Positions 46,089-55,672 of a DNA stretch of 64,000 nt are shown one piece after another. The notes beneath the pieces are model-generated. The model did no database searches. It saw only the letters and a list, made by a program, of their open reading frames with translations, and was not told the DNA's origin. Each line of letters begins with the position of its first letter. Within the stretch, counting starts at the first letter, position 1. A program made the translations under genes and the position numbers. Source of the DNA: JBDNJM01 sp041687755 (lineage in GTDB: Bacteria > Planctomycetota > UBA1135 > GCA-002686595); the NCBI GenBank assembly GCA_041687755.1, contig JBDNJM010000186.1, positions 12,197 through 76,196 on the forward strand. Reading direction: 5' to 3'.

Positions 46089-47100
46089 GTGAGTGAAGCT
46101 CGCGGGGGCCTGTCGTGCGTCGACGCGTGCGGTGCGCTGGGGCTGCCGCGCGCGACGTACTACCGGCGCACGGCGCCGCCTGCGGAGTCCGCTTCCGAAG
46201 CGATCGCTGGTGATCGAGAGAAAAGAGAGAAGCCCCACCCGCGTGCGATCAGCCCTGGCGAGGAGAAGCGTCTCCTCGAGCATCTTCACTCTCCCCGATT
46301 CGCCAATCAGGCCGTGCCCCAGGTCTACGCCACGCTGCTCGACGAAGGGACGTACCTCGCTTCTCCGCGCAGCATGTACCGAATCCTCGACCGCAGGCGG
46401 GAGGTCAAGGAGCGGCGCAACCAGGCTCGCCGGCCGAATTGCGCAGCGCCAGAGCTGCTGGCTACGAAGCCGGCGAACTCTGGTCCTGGGACACACTAAG
46501 CTACGCGGCCCCGAGAAGTGGACCTACTTCTACCTGCACGTGATGCTCGACATCTTCAGCCGATTCGTCGTCGGTTGGATGGTCGCTCGCTGCGAAAACG
46601 CCGCCTTGGCTCGCAAGCTACTCGCCGAGTCGGTCGCCAAGCACGGCGTCGAGAACGGCCAGCTCACCTGCCATTCGGACCGCGGCGCTCCGATGACCTC
46701 GAAGAGCTTCGCTCTGCTTCTCACGGATCTGGGCGTCGCCCAAAGCCTCAACCTGCCGTACGTCTCGAACGACAACCCCTTCTCCGAGGCCCTCTTCAAG
46801 ACCGCGAAGTACTCGCCGGAGTACCCAGGCCGGTTTGGTGGCCTCGAGCATGCACGGGCGTGGGCCGCTCCCTTCTTCCAGTACTGCAACTACGAGCACC
46901 ACCACAGCGGCCTCGGCACGATGACGCCTCCAGACGTCCACCTGGGCCGGGTGGAGCAGGTGAGAGAAGTCCGCCCGGGAGCGCTAGACGCCGCATTCGC
47001 ACGGCACCCAGAGCGCTTCGTCCGCAAGCCGCCCGTGGCGCCGAGGCCTCCCTCGGCCGTGTGGATCAACCCGCCCAAGCCAGCGGTCTCCGCACACTAA
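46089..47100 (+). pseudogene. IS3-family transposase OrfB, frameshifted
   Basis: The N-terminal half (from GTG 46089) is in one frame: ACGALGLPRATYYRR, VYATLLDEGTYLASPRSMYRIL, with HTH_21-like features. The catalytic half is in another: KLRGPEKWTYFYLHVMLDIF, CHSDRGAPM (second D) and DNPFSEALFKT (catalytic E). The first catalytic D lies in a short third-frame piece (ELWSWD, 46475-46492). Two single-base deletions, near 46473 and 46493, explain the frame changes. The stop is TAA at 47098-47100. Confidence 0.82.
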
Positions 47101-47304
47101 ACCTGACCCGTGGCTGTCTCAGAACCGGTGACAACTTCCGCCCCGATCGTATTGCGCACCCATAGGCCTGTTGCTCGGACTGCCGCGTTAGCAGGCGGGT
47201 CGCACCCTTTGGGCACGGTCCCGCTCGCGTTGCGCTGGATGACGCGCGCCGTCGGCCCGATGAGGCGGCCATTGGGGAACCTGTGCGCGCCGGGCGGTTC
47301 CCGT

Positions 47305-49071
47305 TCAGCCGTCGAGATTGGCGGTCAGCTCGACGTCGAGGGCCTTCTCGGTCCGGTAGCGAATCGTGAACTCGCCGGTGCCGGCCACGAGGAAGCGCCA
47401 CTCGAGGTCGGAGCCTTCGAATAGGCCGTGCTCGCGGACCACGCGGCCGGGCTCTTCGGCGTCGTCGAGGGCCAGCTCCGTGTCGCGCCAGCGGTCGCGG
47501 CGTTCGCCCGAGGCGACGACGACGATGCGTTGGGCTTCGAGGCTCAGCTCGTCGGGGATGCCGGTGCGCTTGTTGGAGGACATCGCGGTACGGGTCGGAA
47601 TCGCGCCGGCGTTCTTGGCGCGGACTTCGATCGCGAACAGGCCGTTGCCCAGGTCTTCGGTGCCCATGAGTTCGAGCTCGACCTGGGGCATGGCCTCGGC
47701 GTGGGCGAGGCAGAAGAGGGCGTTGCGGTGCAGCTCTTCTTCGACGAGGAAGGACGGGGGCACACGGCCGACGTCTTTGGCAAAGCCGCCGACTTCGATT
47801 TCGCCGTAGAAGGGGTGCTCGACCGTTGTCCAGTCGGTGAAGCCGGCGCTCATGAGGAGCTCGTCGTCGAACTGGTGGCGGCCTCCGGTGCCGGAGGCCA
47901 GGCGGTTGTCCGGGCTCAGGCGATTGCCGGTCCACATCTCGTTGGTGAAGCTGACGATCCCCAGGCCCTCGTAGGTCCAGTTCACGAAGCCGCCGAAGAC
48001 GGTGTAGAGGTCGTCCCAGATCACCCAGTAGTTGTAGAAGGGCAGCATGCGCTCGCCCTGGGCGCCGAGGGCGTCGTACACGCCGAGGTCTGCGCGCGGG
48101 TAGTTGCCGTAGCTGTCGCTGCCGGGGCCGCGCAGGATCATGCCGCCCGAGTTGTGGAACGACTGGACCGCGGCGATGTTCGGGCGCGCGAGGATGGTCT
48201 CAGCGACCGAGCGGGTTTCGGGCCAGTAGAGCGGGTAGGGACCCGCCCCGAACTGCACGTGGTTGGGCTGCCAGGAGGAGGGCCAGGAGCGGTTCATGTC
48301 GTAGCCGCCGAGGCCGTCCTCGTTGATGCGGCCGTCGCCGTCGTCGTCGAAGCCCTCGCTGCCGAGCAGCGTCCAGTCGCCGGGTTCGCCATCGGTATCG
48401 CGGGGGACGCGCTCCATGCGACGCGGGTCGTCGGGGTTCAGGCGGTGGGTGCCCTCGCCCGGCGTGAACTTGCGCATCTGGGTGATGTTGCCGTCGCCGT
48501 CGAGGTCGTTGGGGCCGTCCTCGTCCGCCTGGCCGTCGCGATCGTTGTCGAGCGGGGACTGGCCGCTGCGGCTGGTGCTCGCGGTGCCGGCGTCGGCGAA
48601 CCAGTGCTCGCGGCCGTCGGGGTTGATCGAGGGCAGCAGGTAGAAGGCCGCGCGCTCGAGCAGGGCGTCCACGCGGGGGTTGATGCCGGCGTTCTCGAGC
48701 AGGTACCAGGCGGTGTAGAGCACGGCTTCGGAGCCCTGGACTTCGTTGCCGTGCACGTTGCCGTCGATCCACATGCCTGACTTGGCTTCGGCGGGGCCAG
48801 AGGCGGCGTCGTTGAGCGTGTAGAGGCGCAGCTCGCGACCCTCGCTCGAGAAGCCTACGACCTCCATCGAGAGGTGCTCGGGCCACTGGTCGGCGAGCGC
48901 GTCGAAGTGCGCGTACAGGTCGTCGAGCGGGTAGAGCCGGTTCCACGGGATCTCAACCTGGGGCGCGCGGTTGGCGGCCAGGCCGGGGAAGCCGGGGACG
49001 GGGGCGGGTGCCGGGGCGGGACGGTCGGTGTCCTGCAGCGCGGCGAGAGCAATTCCTAGAAGGAGGGTCAT
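47305..49071 (-). CDS. Secreted M14-family zinc carboxypeptidase
   Basis: The protein has 588 residues; the start at 49071 gives a short signal peptide (MTLLLGIALAALQ). The zinc ligands HxxE are in GNVHGNEVQGSE (about 104-115), the third ligand is in QSFHNSGG (about 305), and the catalytic Glu is in VSFTNEMW (about 376). The SINPDGREHW stretch also matches the family. Between about 150 and 240 are EF-hand-like Ca loops (DNDRDGQADEDGPNDLDGDG, DDDGDGRINEDGLGGYDMNR). It cleaves C-terminal residues from peptides, outside the cytoplasm. The last 130 residues form a beta domain. It follows the inactive partner gene by 5 bases. Confidence 0.9.
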   Translation of the reverse strand: MTLLLGIALAALQDTDRPAPAPAPVPGFPGLAANRAPQVEIPWNRLYPLDDLYAHFDALADQWPEHLSMEVVGFSSEGRELRLYTLNDAASGPAEAKSGMWIDGNVHGNEVQGSEAVLYTAWYLLENAGINPRVDALLERAAFYLLPSINPDGREHWFADAGTASTSRSGQSPLDNDRDGQADEDGPNDLDGDGNITQMRKFTPGEGTHRLNPDDPRRMERVPRDTDGEPGDWTLLGSEGFDDDGDGRINEDGLGGYDMNRSWPSSWQPNHVQFGAGPYPLYWPETRSVAETILARPNIAAVQSFHNSGGMILRGPGSDSYGNYPRADLGVYDALGAQGERMLPFYNYWVIWDDLYTVFGGFVNWTYEGLGIVSFTNEMWTGNRLSPDNRLASGTGGRHQFDDELLMSAGFTDWTTVEHPFYGEIEVGGFAKDVGRVPPSFLVEEELHRNALFCLAHAEAMPQVELELMGTEDLGNGLFAIEVRAKNAGAIPTRTAMSSNKRTGIPDELSLEAQRIVVVASGERRDRWRDTELALDDAEEPGRVVREHGLFEGSDLEWRFLVAGTGEFTIRYRTEKALDVELTANLDG

Positions 49072-49076
49072 GGCGA

Positions 49077-50930
49077 TTACCGGCTTTGGACGGGGGTGGC
49101 GACGGCGTGGCCGGCGTGGGCGGACTGCAGTTCGAGCGAGATGTCGGCAAACCCTCCGGGGCTGCGCACGAGCCACTCGAAGTCGACTTGACCGCCGTGG
49201 GCCGCGAGGGCGCCCAAGAAGTGCTGCTCACGGCCTGCGAGCAGTTCAGCGCCGTCCGGGAGCGCGAGTCGCAGGGGCATCGGCGCGGCGGTGCGCGTGC
49301 GTTCGCCCGAAGCGCTCAAGGTCGGCAGGCCGCCGGTGTTGACGACAGTGGCCTCAAGCCTGAACACGTCTTGCCCGAGGGCCTTGGCCTCGAAGCCTTC
49401 GAGGCTGAGGGCGGCGGGGCGGCCAGCGAGCGTCAGCAGGTGCGCGAACAGCTCGTCACCGAGGCTCTCAATGGCCTCGGCGGGCGGGTCGGTCTTGGCG
49501 AACGGCACAAAACCGCCGATCTCGACAGGGCCGAGGTCGGGATGCTCGAACGGGGTCCAGTCGACGAAGCGCCACTGCTCATCCTCGACGGCGTCGATCC
49601 AGGTCAGGTGCTTGGCGTCCTCGCCCGGTTCGCCGGGCAGTTTCGGTTCCTCGTCGGCGTCGTCCGCCGACTCTTCTGTTGCGTCCGCTTCCGCGTCGCT
49701 CGCCTCTTCGTCGCTCGCCTCTTCGTTGCTCGCGTCGCCGTCGCCGTCGCTGACGGGTTTTTCCGAGCTCTCTGAATCGGTCTCTTCGTCCTCGTCGGCG
49801 TCGTCGGTCTCGGGCTCATCGACCTTCGGCGCTTCGTCGGGCAGGCTCCACGGGTTGATAGAGAGGGTCCACAGGCCGCGGTGCTCGTAGGCCCAGGCCT
49901 GGAACGATCCGCTGCGCGAGCCTTCGTTCGAGGCCTTGCCTTCGACCAGCTCGCCAAAGGCTTCGGACAGCGGCTTCAGCGTCGCGACGTCGTCTTTCAG
50001 GAGGCCGGCCTTGGGCGGTCGGCCGCCGGAATCGACACCGTCGGGGAGCTTGCGCCACTCGTCGAGCGAGCCGTAGCCGAGCACCAGGGTGATGTCGGGT
50101 CGCGCGACGACGAAGTCGCACAGGGCTCGCACGACCGGGTCGGACGTGGCGTACGCGCCGGCCTCCGCGGAGTGCTCGGGCCAGCCGGCCGCGAAGTTTG
50201 AGTTCGTGCGCGCGTCGCCGGGACCGTCTTCGCCGATGGCGCCATCGCCATCGGTGTCGCGGCCCTCAAGCACGAGGCGGAAGGCGCCGCGCTGGCCGAG
50301 GCTGGCGTCCGCTTCGATGTTGCCTCGGCTGTCGTGGGGGTCGGCCAGCCAGGTGCCGGCGGGGTCGGGCACGCGCATCCAGAGAATGCGGCCGTCGCCG
50401 TCCACGTCGCTGGGCGCGTCTTCGTCGACGCGTCCGTCGCGGTCGTTGTCGATGCCGGGTCCGGCGCCGTAGCGCGCAAAGGCGGGCGCGAGGTCGCGCA
50501 GCTCGGCGGCGTCCAGCGCCACGGAGGGCACCAGCACCACGCGCCAGCTGTCGAATAGGGCATCGACCTCAGCACCGTCGCGGCGGCCGGCTACGAGCCT
50601 CCGGGCATGGTCCAGGACGATCTGCGTGTCGATCGTGCGCGGCCCCTCGAGGCCGCCGACAATCAACAGCGCAGGGCTGCCGGGGGCCAGGTCCGGCTCG
50701 GCCAACTCGAGCGCGGCGAGCGTGCGGCCGCCGCGGCTCGCGCCGAGCGTGAGCCTGCGGGCGAAGTCGGGGGCTTGAGCGGCCAGGAGGTCCAGCGCCT
50801 CCTGGGCGCTGGCGGACACGGTCGCGGACGACGGCTGGACGCGGGGCGGGGGGCCCCAGGTCGCGGCCGGCGACAGCGATCCACCGAGGGGCTGCAGCAG
50901 CAGCGGAAGGGCAAGGACAGATGCGATCAT
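49077..50930 (-). CDS. M14-like protein lacking the zinc site (pseudopeptidase)
   Basis: The protein has 617 residues with a signal peptide (MIASVLALPLLLQPLGG). It shares the M14 frame with the next gene: the Ca-loop region (DNDRDGRVDEDAPSDVDGDG, about 155-175) and the C-terminal domain EIGGFVPFAKTDPP (about 468). But where the partner has GNVHGNE it reads VGGLEGPRTID (about 92), so both zinc ligands are gone. Where the third His should be it has LGYGSLDE. A low-complexity acidic insertion lies at about 370-437. It is likely a non-catalytic partner or regulator, and is translated just upstream of the active enzyme. Confidence 0.85.
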   Translation of the reverse strand: MIASVLALPLLLQPLGGSLSPAATWGPPPRVQPSSATVSASAQEALDLLAAQAPDFARRLTLGASRGGRTLAALELAEPDLAPGSPALLIVGGLEGPRTIDTQIVLDHARRLVAGRRDGAEVDALFDSWRVVLVPSVALDAAELRDLAPAFARYGAGPGIDNDRDGRVDEDAPSDVDGDGRILWMRVPDPAGTWLADPHDSRGNIEADASLGQRGAFRLVLEGRDTDGDGAIGEDGPGDARTNSNFAAGWPEHSAEAGAYATSDPVVRALCDFVVARPDITLVLGYGSLDEWRKLPDGVDSGGRPPKAGLLKDDVATLKPLSEAFGELVEGKASNEGSRSGSFQAWAYEHRGLWTLSINPWSLPDEAPKVDEPETDDADEDEETDSESSEKPVSDGDGDASNEEASDEEASDAEADATEESADDADEEPKLPGEPGEDAKHLTWIDAVEDEQWRFVDWTPFEHPDLGPVEIGGFVPFAKTDPPAEAIESLGDELFAHLLTLAGRPAALSLEGFEAKALGQDVFRLEATVVNTGGLPTLSASGERTRTAAPMPLRLALPDGAELLAGREQHFLGALAAHGGQVDFEWLVRSPGGFADISLELQSAHAGHAVATPVQSR

Positions 50931-51220
50931 CGCAGCACCCTACCCGGGAGGCCCCGTTCCGGACGACGCTCAGAGTCGGAGTCAGCCGTCGCGGGGCGCG
51001 AGTGGCGGGTGCGCCACGAATCGGGGCCGGTTCATTGGATTCCGGGCATCCACACCAGGGCTCGCTTGACGGGCGGTCGGCCACGAGCGCAGCCACGGGG
51101 TGGGAGGGCTGTGAGCCGCCTGTAGGCACGGTTCTCCAGCGGGCCGGTCCCGGCGATTCTGCGGTCGACCTCCTGCGCGAGGCTGCCGCGAGGGCCTGCC
51201 TCGCGCGGCAGCCGGCCGGC

Positions 51221-52357
51221 TCAGTCGGCCATGCGGATCGTGGCGCTGCCGAGCAGCCGCAGCCGCAGGTCGTAGCGCTCCTTGGGGGTGGTCTGCTGGG
51301 CCATCAACTCGGCGAGCAGCTCGGCGCGCAGCTCGGGGGTGAGCTCGGTGACGACGACCGATTCCACCTGCGCCAGGTGGATTCCGCTGGAGCCCTGGAT
51401 CGGGCCCAGCAGTTCGCCGGGCGCGGCGTTCTTGATGGGCTGGGCGAAGTTCGGGCCGTAGAGCGCGCCGTTGTAGGCCTGGATCAGTCCGCCAGACATC
51501 GCGGTCGATTGGTCGTGGCTGTGGATGCGAGCGAGCTCCGCGAAGTCCGCGCCGCCCTTCACCTCGATCAGCAGCGCGGCGATGCGCTCACCGATCAACT
51601 GGTCGAGGCGCGGGGTGGAGAGGCTCGCAACCGAGTCGCCGGCGGTGATGCGCTCGGCCTTCGTGCGCGCGCGGGTGCGCAGCAGGTGGCGCACGTCGCG
51701 GCGCTCGCCGCCGGGGCCGTAGCGCCGCTCGAACAGGTCCTGCACCTGGGCCTCTGTGGGCTGGCGCTGGGCGAGCACGATCTCGTTCTCGAGGGTTTCG
51801 CGGGTCGCGTCGACGAGCATCCGAGCGCGGTACGCCTCGGGCGAGAAGCCGGCGGAGCGCAGCTCGTCTTGGAGCGCCGAGAGGTCGCCGCGCGCGCGGG
51901 ACTGCAGCAGGTTGTCCCAGGCGGCTTCCACGGAGCTCGCGATCGCGTCGCGATCGACGTCGATGCCGGTGGTGGCGGCCTCGTCGCTGAGCAGGCGCTC
52001 GTAAATCAGGTCGCGCAGGGGCTCGGAGCCGAAGCGCTCGCGGAGGTAGGCGCTGTACTCGTCGGCGCTGATGCTGATCGAGCTTCCGCCGGGCCGACCG
52101 ATCCAGGCTTCCAGGCCCTCCGGCAGCGGCTCCTCGTCGGCGGGCGCGGCCTGGCTCGGCGCGGTCGCGGTCTGGCTCTGCGCGGGGGCGACCGTGCTCT
52201 CCGCTGGGGCGACCTGGATTCCGGGGAGCACAGCGAGGGCCGGCTCGGAGCGGGACGCGGCCAGAGTGGGGGACTCGGGGCCACGGCAGGCGAGCGACGC
52301 GAGCAGGAGCGTGGCGACCGGGAAGTCCAGGCGCGGGGAGGAGCGGCGCGGGTTCAT
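51221..52357 (-). CDS. Parvulin-type peptidyl-prolyl isomerase lipoprotein
   Basis: The protein has 378 residues with a lipobox (LLLASLAC). After a long alanine/proline-rich linker (about 25-75), there are helices similar to SurA N-terminal parts (AYLRERFGSEPLRDLIYERLL, about 103-123). The parvulin domain spans about 220-340: VRHLLRTRARTKAERI, then FAELARIHSHDQSTAMSGGL and FAQPIKNAAPGELLGPIQGSSG. In this family the domain isomerises proline bonds in exported proteins, so it would assist folding of the nearby secreted proteins. It is in the same direction as the M14 genes but 290 bases apart. Confidence 0.85.
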   Translation of the reverse strand: MNPRRSSPRLDFPVATLLLASLACRGPESPTLAASRSEPALAVLPGIQVAPAESTVAPAQSQTATAPSQAAPADEEPLPEGLEAWIGRPGGSSISISADEYSAYLRERFGSEPLRDLIYERLLSDEAATTGIDVDRDAIASSVEAAWDNLLQSRARGDLSALQDELRSAGFSPEAYRARMLVDATRETLENEIVLAQRQPTEAQVQDLFERRYGPGGERRDVRHLLRTRARTKAERITAGDSVASLSTPRLDQLIGERIAALLIEVKGGADFAELARIHSHDQSTAMSGGLIQAYNGALYGPNFAQPIKNAAPGELLGPIQGSSGIHLAQVESVVVTELTPELRAELLAELMAQQTTPKERYDLRLRLLGSATIRMAD

Positions 52358-52566
52358 CAGAGGATCGGCGGTGGGGGTGTGCGGGGCGCGCTCGGAGCGG
52401 GGCGCCGAGGCCGCGGATTCTACGTGGGTCGGCGGCGGTCCGACTCGCGCTGCAGGCGAGCGGTGTGCGAACTGGGGAGGCAGGGGGCCAGGGGCGGCGA
52501 GCGCCTGCGGGCTGTCCGGCAGCGCCGCTTGGGGCGGCGGGGCGGGCGGTAGGGAGGTCAGCAGTG

Positions 52567-52580
52567 CCTCTCCGGAGAGG
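52567..52580. promoter_or_regulatory. Perfect 14-bp palindrome between divergent genes
   Basis: CCTCTCCGGAGAGG is a perfect palindrome in the 391-bp gap between the parvulin gene (-) and the phosphoesterase gene (+). It has the form of a dimeric-repressor operator. It also looks partly like the stop-anchored repeat arm (GTGCCTCTC), but the rest of that family is missing. Confidence 0.3.
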
Positions 52581-52748
52581 GTGTCTCCTTAAAGCCCTAT
52601 TGGTAAGTTATTTGTGACGCCCACGCGTCCCCGGAGCCGTCGCTGGCTCCGCGGTTTGCCGGAGGTGGGGGCCCGGAGCTTGCCTCGGGCCCCCCGCGGC
52701 CCGGATACTGCCGGCCCGTCGAGGCCCCTCGCGCTCGGCCCAGACGTT

Positions 52749-53561
52749 TTGGCCTACCCCCTCACCGCCCTGATCTCCGACCTACACGGGAACGTGCAGG
52801 CCCTGGAAGTGGCCCTGGCCGACGCCGCTGAGCGCGGCGCGGAGCGGGTCGTGTGTCTCGGGGACGTTGTCGGCTACGGAGCGCGGCCCGTCGCCTGCCT
52901 CGACCTCCTGATGGGCCTCACGGGCGAGGACCCCCGCGACGCGACGGGCCGGCCCCTGGCGCAGGGCTTCTGCCTGCTGGGCAACCACGAGCAGGCCCTG
53001 CTGCAGAGCCCCGAGGACTTCAACCCGCGCGCCCGCGTCGCGATCGAGTGGACGCGCGACGCGATCCAGTCCGAGGGCGGCCAGCACGCCGCGGCGGACT
53101 ACTGGAACTGGATCGGCGGGCTGCAGTCGCGCTGGACGGACGAGCGGGCCCTGTACGTGCACGGCTCCCCGCGCGATCCGGTCAAGGAGTACGTGCTGCC
53201 TTCGGACGCCCTGCGGCCCGAGAAGATGGACGCCCTGTTCGACTGCATGGAGCGCCCGCTGAGCTTCGTGGGCCATAGCCACGTGCCCGCGGTGTACTAC
53301 TCGGACCGCCGGCTGTACCGTCCCCGCGACACCGAAGGGCCGTACCGCATCGGCGCCGGCAGCGATCTGAAGGTGATTATCAACGTGGGATCGGTGGGCC
53401 AGCCGCGCGACGGCGACGCCCGGCTGTCCTACGGCCTGTTCGACGGCGACAACATCACGTTCGTGCGCCTGGCCTACGACATTGCTGGAGCGCAGGACGA
53501 CATCCGCGCGACCGGCACCCTCCCCGACCATTTGGCGGAACGCCTGGCCTCCGGCCGCTAG
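52749..53561 (+). CDS. Calcineurin-like metallophosphoesterase
   Basis: The protein has 270 residues from a TTG at 52749. Upstream, an in-frame GTG at 52614 would add 45 arginine- and proline-rich residues that look non-coding, so the TTG is preferred; the start remains uncertain. The metal motifs are in order: ISDLHGN (about 8-14), LGDVVGYG, GNHE, GHSH and NVGSVGQPRDGD. This is the YfcE/MJ0936-like group, which hydrolyses phosphodiesters or acts on nucleotides. The substrate is unknown. It is followed by a hairpin and then yidC. Confidence 0.87.
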   Translation: MAYPLTALISDLHGNVQALEVALADAAERGAERVVCLGDVVGYGARPVACLDLLMGLTGEDPRDATGRPLAQGFCLLGNHEQALLQSPEDFNPRARVAIEWTRDAIQSEGGQHAAADYWNWIGGLQSRWTDERALYVHGSPRDPVKEYVLPSDALRPEKMDALFDCMERPLSFVGHSHVPAVYYSDRRLYRPRDTEGPYRIGAGSDLKVIINVGSVGQPRDGDARLSYGLFDGDNITFVRLAYDIAGAQDDIRATGTLPDHLAERLASGR

Positions 53562-53575
53562 CGCTCCGCCCTCCG

Positions 53576-53599
53576 CGCCGGACTGTTATCGGTCCGGCG
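53576..53599. terminator. 8-bp hairpin after the phosphoesterase gene
   Basis: CGCCGGAC / GTCCGGCG with loop TGTTATCG lies 15 bases after the phosphoesterase stop and 34 bases before the yidC start. No T-run follows. It may end the transcript or act in the yidC leader. Confidence 0.4.
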
Positions 53600-53632
53600 G
53601 CCCACCTCCGCTGCCCCCCCCCAAGAGTTCCC

Positions 53633-55672
53633 GTGGAACGACGCGTCCCGCTGGCGATTTTTCTGTGCTTCCTGACGGTCCTTGGATGGGCCTGGTTCAA
53701 TCCGCCCCAACCGGCGGATCCCGACCTCGTGGACGCCGATCCCGCGGCCGCGGGGGAGCTGCAGCCGGGGCTGGCTCAGGCCGGCGAGAGCGTGCAGGGG
53801 CTGACCCGCGAGCCGGGTGAGGTTGTGCCCGCCGAGCCACTCGAGGGCAGCTTGATGGCCACGGAGCAGCTCGACTTCCTGCTTGAGTTCGGCAGGCCGG
53901 GCGAGATCGGCTCGTACCAGGCGCTCTTCGACAACCAGGGCGGACGGCTGCTGGAGTTGCGCACAGGCGTGTACTTCGAGAGCGTTGAGCTCACCGAAGA
54001 GGAGCGCACAGACCCGGAGAACTGGGTCGTGCTGCTCGACTCCCTGCCACTGCCGGGCGGCACCGTCAGCGGCAGCCTGGGGCTGGGCCCCGCCACCGCG
54101 AACCAGGTGCTGCCGGCGGGGGCGTTCGACACGGCGCTCTGGCAGGCGGAGGTGCTCACCGACGAGGACGGCGGCGACGCCGGCATTCGCTTCACCTACG
54201 GCCCCGGTAACGGGCTGCTGTTCGAGAAGACGATCCTGGCCGTGCCTGGGAGCAACGAGCTCAGTATTCAGCTCGCCATCACGAACACGACTGACGCGGC
54301 GATCGACCAACGCGCGCCCAACTTCAGGCTGCGCGCTGCCGGCGCGATTGGCATCGAGTACGCCGACCGGTTCTACCCCCAGCCCACGGCGATCGCTGTC
54401 GGCACGAAGCCGAACGGCGACTTCAAAACGGACAAGGAGAAGCGCCGATCCAAGTGGCGCGACGCCTACGGGAGCCTGAGCGCGCCCGCGCCGATCGTGG
54501 CCGTCGGCGCCCACTCCAAGTACTTCGCGGTGCTCTTGCGGCCGGCCGACGAGGCCTCGAGCCGCACGATCCTGTCCGCTGGGTACCAGCATTCTGGGTC
54601 CCTGCGTCCGGTGCCGATCGAGCAGGCCGAAGAGCCCGATCCGGAGCTGACGCGCGACGACACCACGCTGTTCGCCGACGCCGTGGTCGAACTGGTCATG
54701 CCGCCGGCGGGCGAACGCGCGGAGTGGAACTACCGGCTGTACGCCGGGCCCAAGGACCACGCCGAGTTCCTCGAGGTGGCGCCCGGCCACGCGGCGGTCA
54801 TGGACTCCGACCTGTCGTTCTTCAGCGGGATCGGCAAGTTCCTCGCGAAGGTCCTCGTGTTCCTGCACGGGATCGTCGGCAACTGGGGCTTCTCGATCAT
54901 CCTGCTGACGGTGCTGATCCGAGCGGTGCTGTTTCCGATCAACCGCCGCAGCCAGACGGCGATGGCGCGCTACCAGGTCAAGATGAAGCGTGTCCAGCCG
55001 AAGCTGGAGGCCATCAAGAAGAAGCACGAGAACGAGCCCCAGGCCCTGCGCCAGGCCCAGGCCAAGGTGATGCAGGAAGAGGGCGTGTTCCCGCCGCTCG
55101 GCGGCTGCCTCCCGATCTTCCTGCAGCTGCCGATCTTCTTCGGGCTGTTCGCGGCCCTGCGAACTTCGTTCGAACTGCGTCAGGCGCCGTTTATCGGCTA
55201 CATCACCGATCTGTCGCGGCCCGACCGCTTCCTGTACCTCGGCGAGTCGATGCCGCTGGACAGCCTGCAGTGGCTCAACATCCTGCCGATCCTGATGGTC
55301 GTGCTGTGGATCTGGCAGCAGCGCACGATGCCCAAGCCGTCTGACGACCAGGCGGCTCAGGTGCAGAAGATCATGATGTTCATGCCGCTGGTGATGGGCG
55401 TGTTCCTCTACAACTACGCGTCGGGCTTGTCGCTCTACATGATCACCCAGTCGGGCCTCGGGATTTTCGAGCAGAAGGTGATCAAGAAGGTCTGGCCGGT
55501 GGACGAGACCGAGCCGGACAAGCCCGCGAAAGGGTGCGGCTGCGCGCCGATGGCCAAGCGCATGCAGGGTATGGCCGAGAAGCAGGCGGAGGCTCAGAAG
55601 CGCCTCGCCGCCGCGAACGCCCAGACCTCGAAGAACTCCAAGAACTCGAAGAACAAGGGCAAGCGGCGCTGA
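53633..55672 (+). CDS. yidC: Membrane protein insertase YidC
   Basis: The protein has 679 residues from GTG 53633, which precedes the first membrane segment (about 6-22). A large periplasmic domain (about 60-385) follows, as in Gram-negative YidC. The C-terminal 60KD_IMP domain begins with WGFSIILLTVLIRAVLFPIN; its R in LIRAVLF is the conserved cytoplasmic-groove arginine. PPLGGCLPIFLQLPIFFGLFAAL and the last helices (about 570-620) follow. The C-terminus is lysine-rich (NSKNSKNKGKRR). It inserts membrane proteins alone or with SecYEG. It overlaps mnmE by one base (TGATG). Confidence 0.95.
   Translation: MERRVPLAIFLCFLTVLGWAWFNPPQPADPDLVDADPAAAGELQPGLAQAGESVQGLTREPGEVVPAEPLEGSLMATEQLDFLLEFGRPGEIGSYQALFDNQGGRLLELRTGVYFESVELTEEERTDPENWVVLLDSLPLPGGTVSGSLGLGPATANQVLPAGAFDTALWQAEVLTDEDGGDAGIRFTYGPGNGLLFEKTILAVPGSNELSIQLAITNTTDAAIDQRAPNFRLRAAGAIGIEYADRFYPQPTAIAVGTKPNGDFKTDKEKRRSKWRDAYGSLSAPAPIVAVGAHSKYFAVLLRPADEASSRTILSAGYQHSGSLRPVPIEQAEEPDPELTRDDTTLFADAVVELVMPPAGERAEWNYRLYAGPKDHAEFLEVAPGHAAVMDSDLSFFSGIGKFLAKVLVFLHGIVGNWGFSIILLTVLIRAVLFPINRRSQTAMARYQVKMKRVQPKLEAIKKKHENEPQALRQAQAKVMQEEGVFPPLGGCLPIFLQLPIFFGLFAALRTSFELRQAPFIGYITDLSRPDRFLYLGESMPLDSLQWLNILPILMVVLWIWQQRTMPKPSDDQAAQVQKIMMFMPLVMGVFLYNYASGLSLYMITQSGLGIFEQKVIKKVWPVDETEPDKPAKGCGCAPMAKRMQGMAEKQAEAQKRLAAANAQTSKNSKNSKNKGKRR

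Larger units (their letters stand above)
45716..47100 (+). mobile_element. IS3-family insertion sequence, decayed
   Basis: Two adjacent reading frames in the order expected for IS3-family elements are present (orfA helix-turn-helix, orfB DDE integrase). Terminal inverted repeats could not be identified with confidence, so the coordinates cover only the coding part; the true ends lie within about 50 bases. At least three single-base losses break the frames, so the element looks non-functional unless these are sequencing errors. Confidence 0.8.

Noticed and set aside
45640..47140. Terminal inverted repeats of the IS3-like element
   Set aside because: Candidates near 45681 and 47110 match too weakly to define the ends.
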